Below, piece by piece: positions 1 through 8,110 of a stretch of 64,000 bases of DNA (position 1 is the first letter of the stretch; each line of letters begins with the position of its first letter). The position numbers were made by a program, and so were the translations under genes. The stretch is from Arthrobacter sp. Leaf137 (GTDB taxonomy: Bacteria; Actinomycetota; Actinomycetes; Actinomycetales; Micrococcaceae). The DNA lies in assembly GCF_001423525.1 (NCBI RefSeq), contig NZ_LMOI01000001.1, positions 372,001 to 436,000 of the forward strand, given 5' to 3'. The notes under the pieces are model-generated. The model made no database searches, was not told the DNA's origin, and saw nothing but the letters and a program-made list of their open reading frames with translations.

Positions 1-1
1 C

Positions 2-1807
2 GTCAAGGGCCATGCAGGAGCCGGCGTCAACCCCGCCCAGATGGAACAGCGGATCGTGGAGCCGGCCCTCAAGGACACCAGTGTGGGCCGCCGGGACGTC
101 CGGGCAGTTCCCGGGCCGCTCACCGCCGAAGATGGTTACAGCTCCAGCCTGGCCTTTGGTACCGACGGTACGTTCACGGCCACCTATGTGTTCAATGACG
201 CCGCCACCGCCGAGATCGCGGCCGCCGCCTCCGGCGAGCGCGCCATGGCGTGGGAAGTCGAGGACGCGGACGCGAACCGGCAGGGCCTCACCATCGCCGA
301 ATTCGGTGAGCTGGGCGGTCCCGGAATGGGCGGCTGCCCCAACGGGCCCTTGCAGTCCGGCCCCGCCGGGCCCAGCAATGTCAAGGTGGCCAAGGCGGGC
401 GGCGACCTGAAGGTCAACTGGACCCCGGCCCAAGCAGTCCCCGGCACGCCCGCCATCACCGGGTACCGCGTCACCGCCGTCGGCCATACCGTCACGGGCC
501 GCGAACAGGCCGAATCCGGGGTGCGCATCAGCGACCCGAAGGCCGCCGGCACCACCATCAAGGGCCTCAACTCCGGCGAGGACTACGACGTCTACGTGGT
601 CTCCGTGAGCAGCGCTGGCGAGACCTTCCCTGCTGTTCCGTTCATCCCGGAGACTGACTCCGCACCACCAACGGTGACCGCCTCACCAAACGGCGGAACC
701 TTCCCGACGGCGCAGGAGCTGACGCTGACCGCCAGCGAACAGGGCAGCGACATCTACTACACGCTGGACGGGACCGACCCCATCGGCAGCGGCGGCGTCG
801 CCGCCGAGGGCGCCATCCTGTACAAGGCCCCGGTCCCGGTGGCTGCAACCAGCAAGTTCACCTACGCGGCCATCGACCCCTCCGGGAACGTCTCGGACAA
901 GGCCACGGTCGAGTTCACCATCACCAACGACCCCGTACCGGCCGCACCCGCCTTCGCCGGAGCCCCGGTGGCAGGCAAGGGCACGGCCACGGTGTCCTGG
1001 ACGGCACCCAATCCCGGTGCGGAAGGACTGACCATCACCGGCTACACCGTCCAGGCCTACACAGCAGACGGCACAGCATTCGGCTCAGCGAAGAAGGTGG
1101 CCGGTGACGTGACCAGCCTCGTCTACGACGGGCTCGCCGGGGACACGCAGTATCGCTTCACGGTGAAGGCAGGTAACAGCAACGGTGACAGCCCTGAATC
1201 CGCCATGAGCGCTCCCGTTACTGTCCAGGGCGATGTAGTGGCCAACGCCGGACCCGACCAGAACGTAGCCCGCCGGACCACGGCAACGGCAGTAACCCTG
1301 GACGGCACAGGCTCCACCACCGCCGGCGCCATCTACCAGTGGCGGCAGGTGCTGGCCAGCCCCACGGATCCTGACGGGGTCACGCTGAGCGGCAGCACCA
1401 CGCTGCGGCCCACGTTCAACCTTCCCGTCTACAAGTACCCCATGACCAACAAGCCGCTCACGTTCGAGCTGAAGGTCACGGCAGGCGGCGTCACCAAGAC
1501 CGACGTGGTCACCGTGACTCCGGTTCCTGACCGGGTGACCGCGAGCCAGGGGCAGTGGAAGAGCCGGGACTTCCGGGTCGATGGCACCAGCAGTGCCGTG
1601 GGCGGGACGGTTACCATCCGCGTCGGCGGCCCCGGTGGCACCATCATCGGAACAGCACCCGTAACGGCTGCGGCGGCACCGGCAACCGGCGGCGTCTTCA
1701 GCCTCCGCCTGCGGGACGGCAACGCACCGGCAACCAACCCCGGCAACATCTGGATCGAGTCGTCACTGGGTGGCACGGCAGGACCCATCACGGTGGTGAA
1801 CAAGTAG
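2..1807 (+). CDS. Fibronectin type III / CHB_HEX_C surface protein, 5' partial
   Basis: The frame is open to the left edge, so the N-terminus lies outside the window and about 601 residues are visible. Two fibronectin type III-like modules (about nt 363-650 and 935-1230) flank a chitobiase/beta-hexosaminidase C-terminal-type module with the typical IYYTLDGTDP motif (nt 661-930). A PKD/Ig-like module beginning ANAGPDQNV (nt 1240-1530) and a roughly 90-residue tail follow. Such modules sit at the C-termini of secreted actinobacterial enzymes and adhesins. No catalytic domain, sortase motif or C-terminal membrane segment is visible here, so the enzymatic part, if any, is upstream. The gene ends before a strong hairpin and faces the kinase gene at 1962. 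Confidence 0.85.
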   Translation, partial: VKGHAGAGVNPAQMEQRIVEPALKDTSVGRRDVRAVPGPLTAEDGYSSSLAFGTDGTFTATYVFNDAATAEIAAAASGERAMAWEVEDADANRQGLTIAEFGELGGPGMGGCPNGPLQSGPAGPSNVKVAKAGGDLKVNWTPAQAVPGTPAITGYRVTAVGHTVTGREQAESGVRISDPKAAGTTIKGLNSGEDYDVYVVSVSSAGETFPAVPFIPETDSAPPTVTASPNGGTFPTAQELTLTASEQGSDIYYTLDGTDPIGSGGVAAEGAILYKAPVPVAATSKFTYAAIDPSGNVSDKATVEFTITNDPVPAAPAFAGAPVAGKGTATVSWTAPNPGAEGLTITGYTVQAYTADGTAFGSAKKVAGDVTSLVYDGLAGDTQYRFTVKAGNSNGDSPESAMSAPVTVQGDVVANAGPDQNVARRTTATAVTLDGTGSTTAGAIYQWRQVLASPTDPDGVTLSGSTTLRPTFNLPVYKYPMTNKPLTFELKVTAGGVTKTDVVTVTPVPDRVTASQGQWKSRDFRVDGTSSAVGGTVTIRVGGPGGTIIGTAPVTAAAAPATGGVFSLRLRDGNAPATNPGNIWIESSLGGTAGPITVVNK

Positions 1808-1825
1808 CACCGGCGTAGCCCAACG

Positions 1826-1868
1826 AAGGTCCGGCGGCTCCCGCTTAGTGCGGGGGCCGCCGGACCTT
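1826..1868. terminator. Bidirectional terminator hairpin
   Basis: An 11-bp stem GGTCCGGCGGC/GCCGCCGGACC (828-838 with 856-866) is extended by an inner CCCGC/GCGGG stem (840-844 with 850-854), with AA on the left and TTT on the right. It lies 20 bp after the stop at 1807 and downstream of the convergent kinase gene. Confidence 0.8.
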
Positions 1869-1961
1869 TGTGGTGGCACGGGACTGCAGCGTTCCAGGAT
1901 CTGAGGTGGTCCAGAATCTGTGGCGGCCGGGGATCTCCCCCGGCTGCCAACGGCGAAAGGC

Positions 1962-3371
1962 TTAGATGGTTTCCGGTTTCATGGCGTGGTTGCCGTAGAA
2001 CCTGAAAGGGTACCGGCCGGCCCACCGGACCGCCGGAGCGGCAGTCCGGAACGTGGCCGTAACGAATGTTCCCTGGCCCGGGGCCGAACGGATGTGGAGG
2101 GTTCCCCCGGCCTGCTGGACAGTGTCCTTGAGGATTCGAAGGCCAAAGTGGCCTTCCCGGTAGGCGGTGCAGGGATCGAAGCCCTGGCCGTCATCCGAAA
2201 CAGTGATCTGGGTGAGCTCGCCGGATTGGCGGATCTGGATGTCCACGGCCGAGGCCCCGGAATGCTTGGTGGCATTGACCAGCGCTTCACGTGCCACCCG
2301 GTATGCCAGGACCGCCCGGTCCCGGTCCAGTGATACCCGCTCCGGAATGCTGGCGGTGAAGGCGATGCCGCGCTCCACCAAGGGTGCCTCCAGCCTCAAG
2401 ATGGACGCCTTCAGCCCCAATTCTTCGAGGTCCGGCGGATAGAGTTCGCTGGTCATGGCGCGCAGGGCCCTGATGTTGCCCTGGAGCATGGTCCGCGCGT
2501 CGGCAAACACCTGCCGCTGGCCGGGCTGGCCGCGGCGCTCTTCTGACTCCAGGGCATAGGCCAGCCCGGACAGGTTCTGGATGACGTCATCGTGCAGTTC
2601 GCTGGCGATCTGGCGCCGTTCCTGGTCGGAGGCCTCGATGGCGCAGCGCAGCAGGGCGTTTCGCTGCGCCTGGTGGAACTGGATCCGCTTGGCCAGGCGG
2701 ACCGCCGGAATCAGCAGGACCAGTTGCAGTACCGCCAGTGACAACAGCACGGGCGGGATCATGCTGAGCAGGACCGCCTGCTGTTCCGCGCGCACGGCCG
2801 CCCCTGAGGAATACGTTTCGAAGATCATCGGCGCCCCGTCCTTGGCGGCGGAGCGGACGTAAACCTCCACCAGTTCCCCGGACGAGGCCTCAAACTCGTT
2901 TTCTTCAGCAGTCTGTGACTCGACGGTGGCTGTGGCCGGCCCGCCGGCAAGGAGGAGGTGTGCCCACTCCTCCTGCTCAAAGTCCTGCCCGATCAGGGAC
3001 GGAACGTCCGAGTACACCACCCTGCCGTTTTCATCCCACACCTTGATCCTGGTGACGCCTCCGTTGGCCAGCCACGGCGCCACCCGCTGGTCCAGTTCCT
3101 CGAGGGCTGCGGGCTCCCGGGCCAGGAGCTGCGGGGTAATCAGTGGGCCAACAACGTTGTCGGCCAGGCGCTGGGTGAAATCCCTGGCATTGGCAAGGGC
3201 GTGCTGTTCCGCAGCATCGCGGATCCAGAAAGTCACTGGCGTGGCCACCAGGACCAGTGCAGCGAAACCTGCGGCGAGGAACCGGGCCACAGCCATCCGT
3301 ACCTCGCGCCGCTGGATGACCTCCGGTGCAGCACCGGAACTGCCGCACGTCCTGCGGCGAAGTGCGTTCAC
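1962..3371 (-). CDS. NarL-type sensor histidine kinase (HisKA_3/HATPase_c)
   Basis: Membrane sensor kinase of the NarX/DesK type. The GTG start at 3371 gives 469 residues. A first membrane segment (about 29-50) and a second (about 200-225) enclose an extracellular sensor region. The dimerisation/phosphoacceptor motif SELHDDVIQNL places the histidine at residue 260, and the ATPase domain has NATKHSG (N box) and DDGQGFD (G1 box). An internal ATG at 3296 has a better ribosome site (GAGG, 6 nt away) and would start directly before the first membrane segment, so the true protein may be 444 residues. It lies 15 bp after the regulator gene at 3387-4739, which is clearly its partner in one minus-strand operon. 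The signal sensed is unknown. Confidence 0.9.
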   Translation of the reverse strand: MNALRRRTCGSSGAAPEVIQRREVRMAVARFLAAGFAALVLVATPVTFWIRDAAEQHALANARDFTQRLADNVVGPLITPQLLAREPAALEELDQRVAPWLANGGVTRIKVWDENGRVVYSDVPSLIGQDFEQEEWAHLLLAGGPATATVESQTAEENEFEASSGELVEVYVRSAAKDGAPMIFETYSSGAAVRAEQQAVLLSMIPPVLLSLAVLQLVLLIPAVRLAKRIQFHQAQRNALLRCAIEASDQERRQIASELHDDVIQNLSGLAYALESEERRGQPGQRQVFADARTMLQGNIRALRAMTSELYPPDLEELGLKASILRLEAPLVERGIAFTASIPERVSLDRDRAVLAYRVAREALVNATKHSGASAVDIQIRQSGELTQITVSDDGQGFDPCTAYREGHFGLRILKDTVQQAGGTLHIRSAPGQGTFVTATFRTAAPAVRWAGRYPFRFYGNHAMKPETI

Positions 3372-3386
3372 TGTCAGTGGCCTGGG

Positions 3387-4739
3387 TCAGGCGGCAGATT
3401 GCGGCGCGGATCCCGGCCCTGTCCCCAGCCGCGCCACCAAGGATGGATGAACGATCATGTTGCCCGGGCAGGCGTGCCGCAGCGCGTCGAGGATGACGCC
3501 CAAAGCGCCGTCCTTCGGCAGGAACCCGCAGATCCCCATGCGCGCAGCCTCCCGCAAGGCCTCCTGGGAGGGGTTGCCGGTCAGCATGACCACCCGGGTT
3601 TGCGGGGCTTCGGAGAGGATGCGTTCGGCCGCGTGCAGTCCGGAACCGTCGGCGAGGTGCAGGTCCATGATCACGACGTCGGGATGCAGTTCCCGGAACA
3701 TTGTCACCGCCGAGTCCACGGACTTGGCGGCGCCCAGGCTTTTGAGGTCCGGTTCCCGGTCCAGCGCACCGGCAAGCAGGTCGGAGAAGATGGTGTGGTC
3801 GTCAACGATCAGGATGCGCAACCGGTCAGCAACCGCCGCATCAGGCCCGGCTGTGGGTGCAGCCACCGGATGAACATCACGCACCGGGCGGACAGCGGCG
3901 CTGGCCTTTGGAGCTGCGGCAGGTGCAGCCGTCCGCTCCAGGAGCCGGGCCTGTGCCTGCCTCAGGGCGGGAGACGGCGTGCATCCCAGCTCGGAGTCCA
4001 TGATCCTGCGGCAGCGTTCGAAGGCGCGCAGGGCTTCGTTGTCCTGCCCGTTCCGTTCAAGCCCCATGATCAGGACGTTCCATCCCCGTTCGTTGAGGGG
4101 ATCTTCGTTGGTGGCGGCAAGGCCCCACGCAACGGCCTTGTCTGCTTCCCCCACAGCCAGGGCGCATTCTGCAGCCTGGACCCGGGCCAGTGCAACGCGT
4201 GCCGTGTGCAGCGCCCGCTCCTCCTCCGCCCAGGCAGGGAGGAGCTCATCCCCCAGGAGCGGGGCGGAACCGAGCTCAAGGGCTTCACTGAGCAGTGCCA
4301 GCGCCGCTGCCGGGGCGGCATGGCTGGCTTGCTTGATCAGGCAATTGAAACGGTCCAGGTCCAGTTCCACCAGGGAACGGTCCATCGCATAACCCCCGGT
4401 GACTGTCCGCAGGGGTCCCGTCCGGCCGGAACCGGGCTGCAGGTTCCGGCGCAGGACGCTGACATAGCTTTCCAAGGTGGGAAGGGCAACGGCGGGATGG
4501 TTGTCGCCCCAGAGCAGGTCCATGATGCGGGTCTTGGAGACCGCCGAGCCGAGATTCAGGAGGAGGATCTCGAGGACCTGGCGGGGTTTGGGACCGCCAA
4601 GGTCGTTGGCTCGGAGTTCCACGTTCCCGCGCCGGATGGCCAGGGGGCCAAGAACCGAGATCCGGAGCGCCGGCGTCGTCGACGGCGCTCCGGATCCCTG
4701 GCCCAGCAGCCCTGCATTCTTTTCCAACGTAACCACCAT
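3387..4739 (-). CDS. BTAD-type (SARP-like) regulator with C-terminal receiver domain
   Basis: Response regulator of 450 residues with an inverted layout. A SARP-type winged helix (about 25-118) comes first, then a bacterial transcriptional activation (BTAD) domain (about 125-270), an Ala/Pro linker, and a NarL-type receiver domain at the C-terminus (307-425). The receiver keeps the acidic pair at D313/D314, the phosphoacceptor D359 in VVIMDLHLADG, T387 and K409. There is no LuxR-type helix-turn-helix after the receiver, so DNA binding must be through the N-terminal SARP domain. The ATG follows a clear AGGGGG ribosome site. The downstream NarL-type kinase (1962-3371) is the expected phosphodonor. 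Targets are not evident from the sequence. Confidence 0.9.
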   Translation of the reverse strand: MVVTLEKNAGLLGQGSGAPSTTPALRISVLGPLAIRRGNVELRANDLGGPKPRQVLEILLLNLGSAVSKTRIMDLLWGDNHPAVALPTLESYVSVLRRNLQPGSGRTGPLRTVTGGYAMDRSLVELDLDRFNCLIKQASHAAPAAALALLSEALELGSAPLLGDELLPAWAEEERALHTARVALARVQAAECALAVGEADKAVAWGLAATNEDPLNERGWNVLIMGLERNGQDNEALRAFERCRRIMDSELGCTPSPALRQAQARLLERTAAPAAAPKASAAVRPVRDVHPVAAPTAGPDAAVADRLRILIVDDHTIFSDLLAGALDREPDLKSLGAAKSVDSAVTMFRELHPDVVIMDLHLADGSGLHAAERILSEAPQTRVVMLTGNPSQEALREAARMGICGFLPKDGALGVILDALRHACPGNMIVHPSLVARLGTGPGSAPQSAA

Positions 4740-5128
4740 GAATTCCCCCTAAGCGATCGAACCTTCTGCGCCAATTCCAGTTCCCAGGCAAAAGTCAGAC
4801 AACAGTAGTAAGTACTCGCATCCGTTTTCGGGCTTTCCGGCCGACTACTTGGGCAGCTTCCGGCGGATACTCGGCGCCAGCGCCCTGCCAGCCGGTACCG
4901 CAACGGGTTGCGGGGACGGCCTGGACCGCGTTTCCGCAGGTCAAAGCGGTGCGGCGTCGGCACTGTGAATGTTGGGAAAACCCTAGGTGGTCACCCGGAC
5001 ATACGTGCCGCCGCTGTCAAAGGAATCCCCAAGCGGGTCCCCCTAATTTGGCAGGAAGACGGCAAGACAGCGCGGTATGACAAACCCGCCCTCCCCATAC
5101 GCCGGCCGGAAAAGGATTGGAGACGCCC
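4740..5128. other. Divergent intergenic region between two two-component systems
   Basis: About 390 bp separate the minus-strand BTAD regulator from the plus-strand kinase. It must carry two divergent promoters. I see no convincing -35/-10 pair, riboswitch or small gene. The only clear elements are the two ribosome binding sites at its ends. Confidence 0.5.
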
Positions 5129-6682
5129 ATGAACCTGCGTAGCACCCCCGCCTCTGCCCCTTCCGACAGGTGGGGGGCAAGTTCGCTGGTCCGCTGGTGG
5201 CGGGCAATCCCGGCAGCACTTCGGAGCGCCCGGGCAGGACTCCGGACCGTCCGGGTCCGGGTCCTCGCCACGGTCCTGGCGTTCCTCGCGGCGGGACTGT
5301 TCGTTGCCGGCACCACCACCCTTGCGTTGGACCTGCGGGACCTCAACAGCCGGGTCAGCGAAGACCTCCTGCGCCAGTCGGCACGCCTCCAGGACATCGT
5401 GGACCAGGGCCTTCCCGACGGCACGCCCTACCCGACGCTCGATGACCTGTTCACCGTCTTCCTGCGCGGCGGCACCCTGGGCCGGTACGAGTCCGTGATG
5501 GCCACCGTGGCGGGAGGGGACACGTTCCTGCCCGCCGGAGCCCAGGCACGCAATCTCGGCCAGGCGCAGGTGCTCGAAACAGCTCTCGCCGTACCCCTGG
5601 ACGGCAACACGGCCCTGCGGGACGTCATCCTGGACGGCCACATGGTGCGCCTGGCCATTACTCCTGTTTCACTGGGCGGCGACTCCCCGAAGGGCGTGCT
5701 GGTGGCGGGGAACGAGATCGGGCAGCAGCGGGAGCAGATGGTGGCGTCCTTCGGAACCTTTGCCACGGTCTCGCTGGCCACCCTGCTGCTGGCCGGCGCG
5801 GTGGGGTATGCCGTGACCGGACGCCTGTTCGTCCCCATCCGGCGGCTGCGCCAGGCCACCGAAACCACCACCTTCGAGGACGTGAGCAGCCGCGTCCCGG
5901 TCCCGCCCGGCGACGATGACGTCTCGCAGCTTGCAACCGATTTCAACCGCATGCTGGACCGGCTGGAAGTGGGCATCGAGGACCAGCGGCAGTTCGTGGA
6001 TGACGCCAGCCACGAACTGAGGACGCCACTGACCATCATCGGCGGCCACCTGCAGCTGCTGCAGCCTGCAGATGCCATGGACGTCGCTGAAACCCGGGCG
6101 CTGCTCCTGGAGGAGGTGGACCGGATGCAGTCCCTGGTGAACGAGCTCCTGGTGCTGGCCAAAAGCGGCCGGCCCGACTTTGTCCGGCCCGACTGGATCG
6201 ATACCGACTCCTTCCTCGAAGCCGCCCTGGAGCGGATCCGCGTCCTGGGAGACCGGCACTGGCAGATTGAACAGCTGCCCGGCGGCTGGTTCCGGGCAGA
6301 CCGCAACCGCCTCACCCAGGCCATTGAACAGCTGGCGGCCAATGCCGTGCACTCCACGGAGCCCGGGGACATCATCTCCATCGGTGCAGCATGGGTCGCG
6401 GCCGGGGACAAGGCTTCCACCGAAAAGCCCCACGAACCCACGATTGATATCTGGGTTGCCGACACGGGGTGCGGCATCAGCGCCGCGGACCAGGAGCGGA
6501 TCTTCGACCGGTTCGCCCGGGCCGGCGTCTCCAGGGGCGCCGAGGGCTCGGGACTGGGCCTGCCCATCGTCAAAGCGATCGCCGAAGCGCATGGCGGCTC
6601 CGTACGGCTCTCATCACGGGTCAACGTGGGCAGCAGGTTTGTCCTCGCCCTTCCGTCAGGAACATCGTGGCTCGCATTCTGA
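5129..6682 (+). CDS. OmpR-family sensor histidine kinase
   Basis: Classical membrane histidine kinase of 517 residues. Membrane segments lie at about 44-66 and 211-233, followed by a HAMP domain, a HisKA domain with H295 in DDASHELRTPL and an ATPase domain with DTGCGIS and GSGLGLPIVKAI. The ATG at 5129 follows a GGAGA ribosome site; an in-frame TTG at 5117 is less likely. The stop overlaps the start of the response regulator by 16 bp, so the pair is translationally coupled. Together with the regulator it precedes a secreted repeat protein and the haem peroxidase, which may be its targets (inference from neighbourhood only). Confidence 0.9.
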   Translation: MNLRSTPASAPSDRWGASSLVRWWRAIPAALRSARAGLRTVRVRVLATVLAFLAAGLFVAGTTTLALDLRDLNSRVSEDLLRQSARLQDIVDQGLPDGTPYPTLDDLFTVFLRGGTLGRYESVMATVAGGDTFLPAGAQARNLGQAQVLETALAVPLDGNTALRDVILDGHMVRLAITPVSLGGDSPKGVLVAGNEIGQQREQMVASFGTFATVSLATLLLAGAVGYAVTGRLFVPIRRLRQATETTTFEDVSSRVPVPPGDDDVSQLATDFNRMLDRLEVGIEDQRQFVDDASHELRTPLTIIGGHLQLLQPADAMDVAETRALLLEEVDRMQSLVNELLVLAKSGRPDFVRPDWIDTDSFLEAALERIRVLGDRHWQIEQLPGGWFRADRNRLTQAIEQLAANAVHSTEPGDIISIGAAWVAAGDKASTEKPHEPTIDIWVADTGCGISAADQERIFDRFARAGVSRGAEGSGLGLPIVKAIAEAHGGSVRLSSRVNVGSRFVLALPSGTSWLAF

Positions 6683-7365
6683 TCGCCGACGACGAGCCAC
6701 GGATCGCCGCCTTCATCGCCAAGGGCCTCACGGCGGCCGGCTACACCACCTCTTCCGTGGAGGACGGCATCCGGGCGCTGGACTACGGCAGTTCCGGGGA
6801 GTTCGACCTGCTGATCCTGGACATCGGGATGCCGAGGATGGACGGCTTCGGCGTGCTCTCGGCCCTGCGCGCCATGAACTGCACCGTTCCGGTCATCGTG
6901 CTGACGGCACGGGATTCGCTTCCGGATACGCTGGCAGCGCTCGACGGCGGCGCGGACGATTACATGAGCAAGCCGTTCCGTTTCGAGGAGCTGCTCTCGC
7001 GCATCCGGCTCAGGCTGCGGGACGCTCCCGCAATGCCGGCGTCCGCCGCCCCCGCAAGCGGCGACGTCAGCCTGGATGTGGACTTGCGTTGCGCCAACGT
7101 CCGGGGCCGGACAGTGTCGCTGTCCGCCCGCGAGTTCGCCATGGCACGCGTGTTCGTGGAGAACGCCGGCAAGCTGCTGAGCCGGGAACAGCTGCTCAGC
7201 CGGGTCTGGGGCTACGACTTCGACGGGTCCTCGAACGTGGTGGACGTCTACGTCGGGTACCTCCGCACCAAGCTGGGGCCGGAGCACTTCCAGTCCGTCC
7301 GGGGAGCCGGCTACCGCTTCACCCCTGTCATGGCAGGCCCCGCGAGCCCTGAACCGGCCCTATGA
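6667..7365 (+). CDS. OmpR/PhoB-family response regulator
   Basis: Protein of 232 residues starting at GTG 6667, inside the end of the kinase gene. The receiver domain begins ARILIADDEPR with phosphoacceptor D52 in LLILDIGMPRMDG and the conserved Lys in YMSKPFRFEE. A C-terminal winged helix (about 130-225) has the family signature VWGYDFDGSSNVVDVYVGYLR. Longer frames reaching back to 6469 only read the kinase gene out of frame. Its partner is the kinase ending at 6682. Confidence 0.92.
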   Translation: MARILIADDEPRIAAFIAKGLTAAGYTTSSVEDGIRALDYGSSGEFDLLILDIGMPRMDGFGVLSALRAMNCTVPVIVLTARDSLPDTLAALDGGADDYMSKPFRFEELLSRIRLRLRDAPAMPASAAPASGDVSLDVDLRCANVRGRTVSLSAREFAMARVFVENAGKLLSREQLLSRVWGYDFDGSSNVVDVYVGYLRTKLGPEHFQSVRGAGYRFTPVMAGPASPEPAL

Positions 7366-7477
7366 ACACCCTGAATCACAATCCTGAACCATGGATGAGA
7401 GGTCTCTCATGGAAAATTCATTTCCCTTTCACAGCGGCGAGGAAGAGTGGTGGAACCAGCAAATGAAAGGAAGACCA

Positions 7478-8008
7478 ATGTCCAAGCTGTGGTACCTCCC
7501 ACTCGCCGCCGTCCTCGGCGCTGCCAGCCTGACCGTCTGGGCCCAGGCGAATGCCGGCCCGCCTCCGGCCGTCTCCCCCGGCGTCGTGGTTTCCAACGTT
7601 GATTCCGGCAGCAAGCCGGCTACCTTCGAAGACTCGCCCAAGCCCGACGATTCGCCGTCGGCCCTCGCCACTGCCGCTCCCACCCCGACCGCCAGCATCA
7701 CGGCGGTACCTGAGCACACGCCGGAGACCCAGATCGTTCCGGCCGAACCGGTAACCCTGCCTCCGGTCCAGGTCACGCACGCCCCCGGGCCGGTGGATGA
7801 CAAGGGCGGACTCCGTGCACCGGGAGTCTCCGACGACGGCCCCACCCACGACCTCAACGACGACAAGGGCGGACTCCGCGCACCGGGCGTTTCCGACGAC
7901 GGCCCCACCCACGACGCCAACGATGACAAGGGCGGACTCCGCGAACGGGACGCTTCCGACGACGGCAAGGGCCACGATTCGAAGGACGATAAGGGCGGGC
8001 TCCGCTAG
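7478..8008 (+). CDS. Small secreted protein with 21-residue tandem repeats
   Basis: The ATG at 7478 follows AAAGGAAGA and gives 176 residues. A signal peptide (about 1-26, ending QANA) precedes a Pro/Thr/Ala-rich low-complexity stretch. The C-terminal third is built from a 21-residue unit, DDKGGLRAPGVSDDGPTHDLN, in three full copies plus a final DDKGGLR. The repeats are Asp/Gly rich and could bind cations, but no known domain is recognisable. It lies between the two-component operon and the RTX peroxidase on the same strand, so a link to the cell surface or to calcium is possible (inference). An upstream in-frame start at 7391 would bury the signal peptide and is rejected. Confidence 0.75.
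   Translation: MSKLWYLPLAAVLGAASLTVWAQANAGPPPAVSPGVVVSNVDSGSKPATFEDSPKPDDSPSALATAAPTPTASITAVPEHTPETQIVPAEPVTLPPVQVTHAPGPVDDKGGLRAPGVSDDGPTHDLNDDKGGLRAPGVSDDGPTHDANDDKGGLRERDASDDGKGHDSKDDKGGLR
7796..8005 (+). repeat. 63-bp in-frame tandem repeat, 3.3 copies
   Basis: Units at 7796-7858, 7859-7921 and 7922-7984 plus a partial unit at 7985-8005. Each encodes DDKGGLR followed by a more variable part. Units 1 and 2 are nearly identical at the nucleotide level, while unit 3 has diverged (ERDASDDGKGHDSK). Confidence 0.9.
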
Positions 8009-8110
8009 CGTCCCCTGGAATCACAAGCTTTTCCCTAGAACGGTCCTCCACCATGGCCTTGCGTAGCCGGCTCAACTGGGAAGCCGGCGCTACTGGGGAG
8101 CAGTCAAGGC

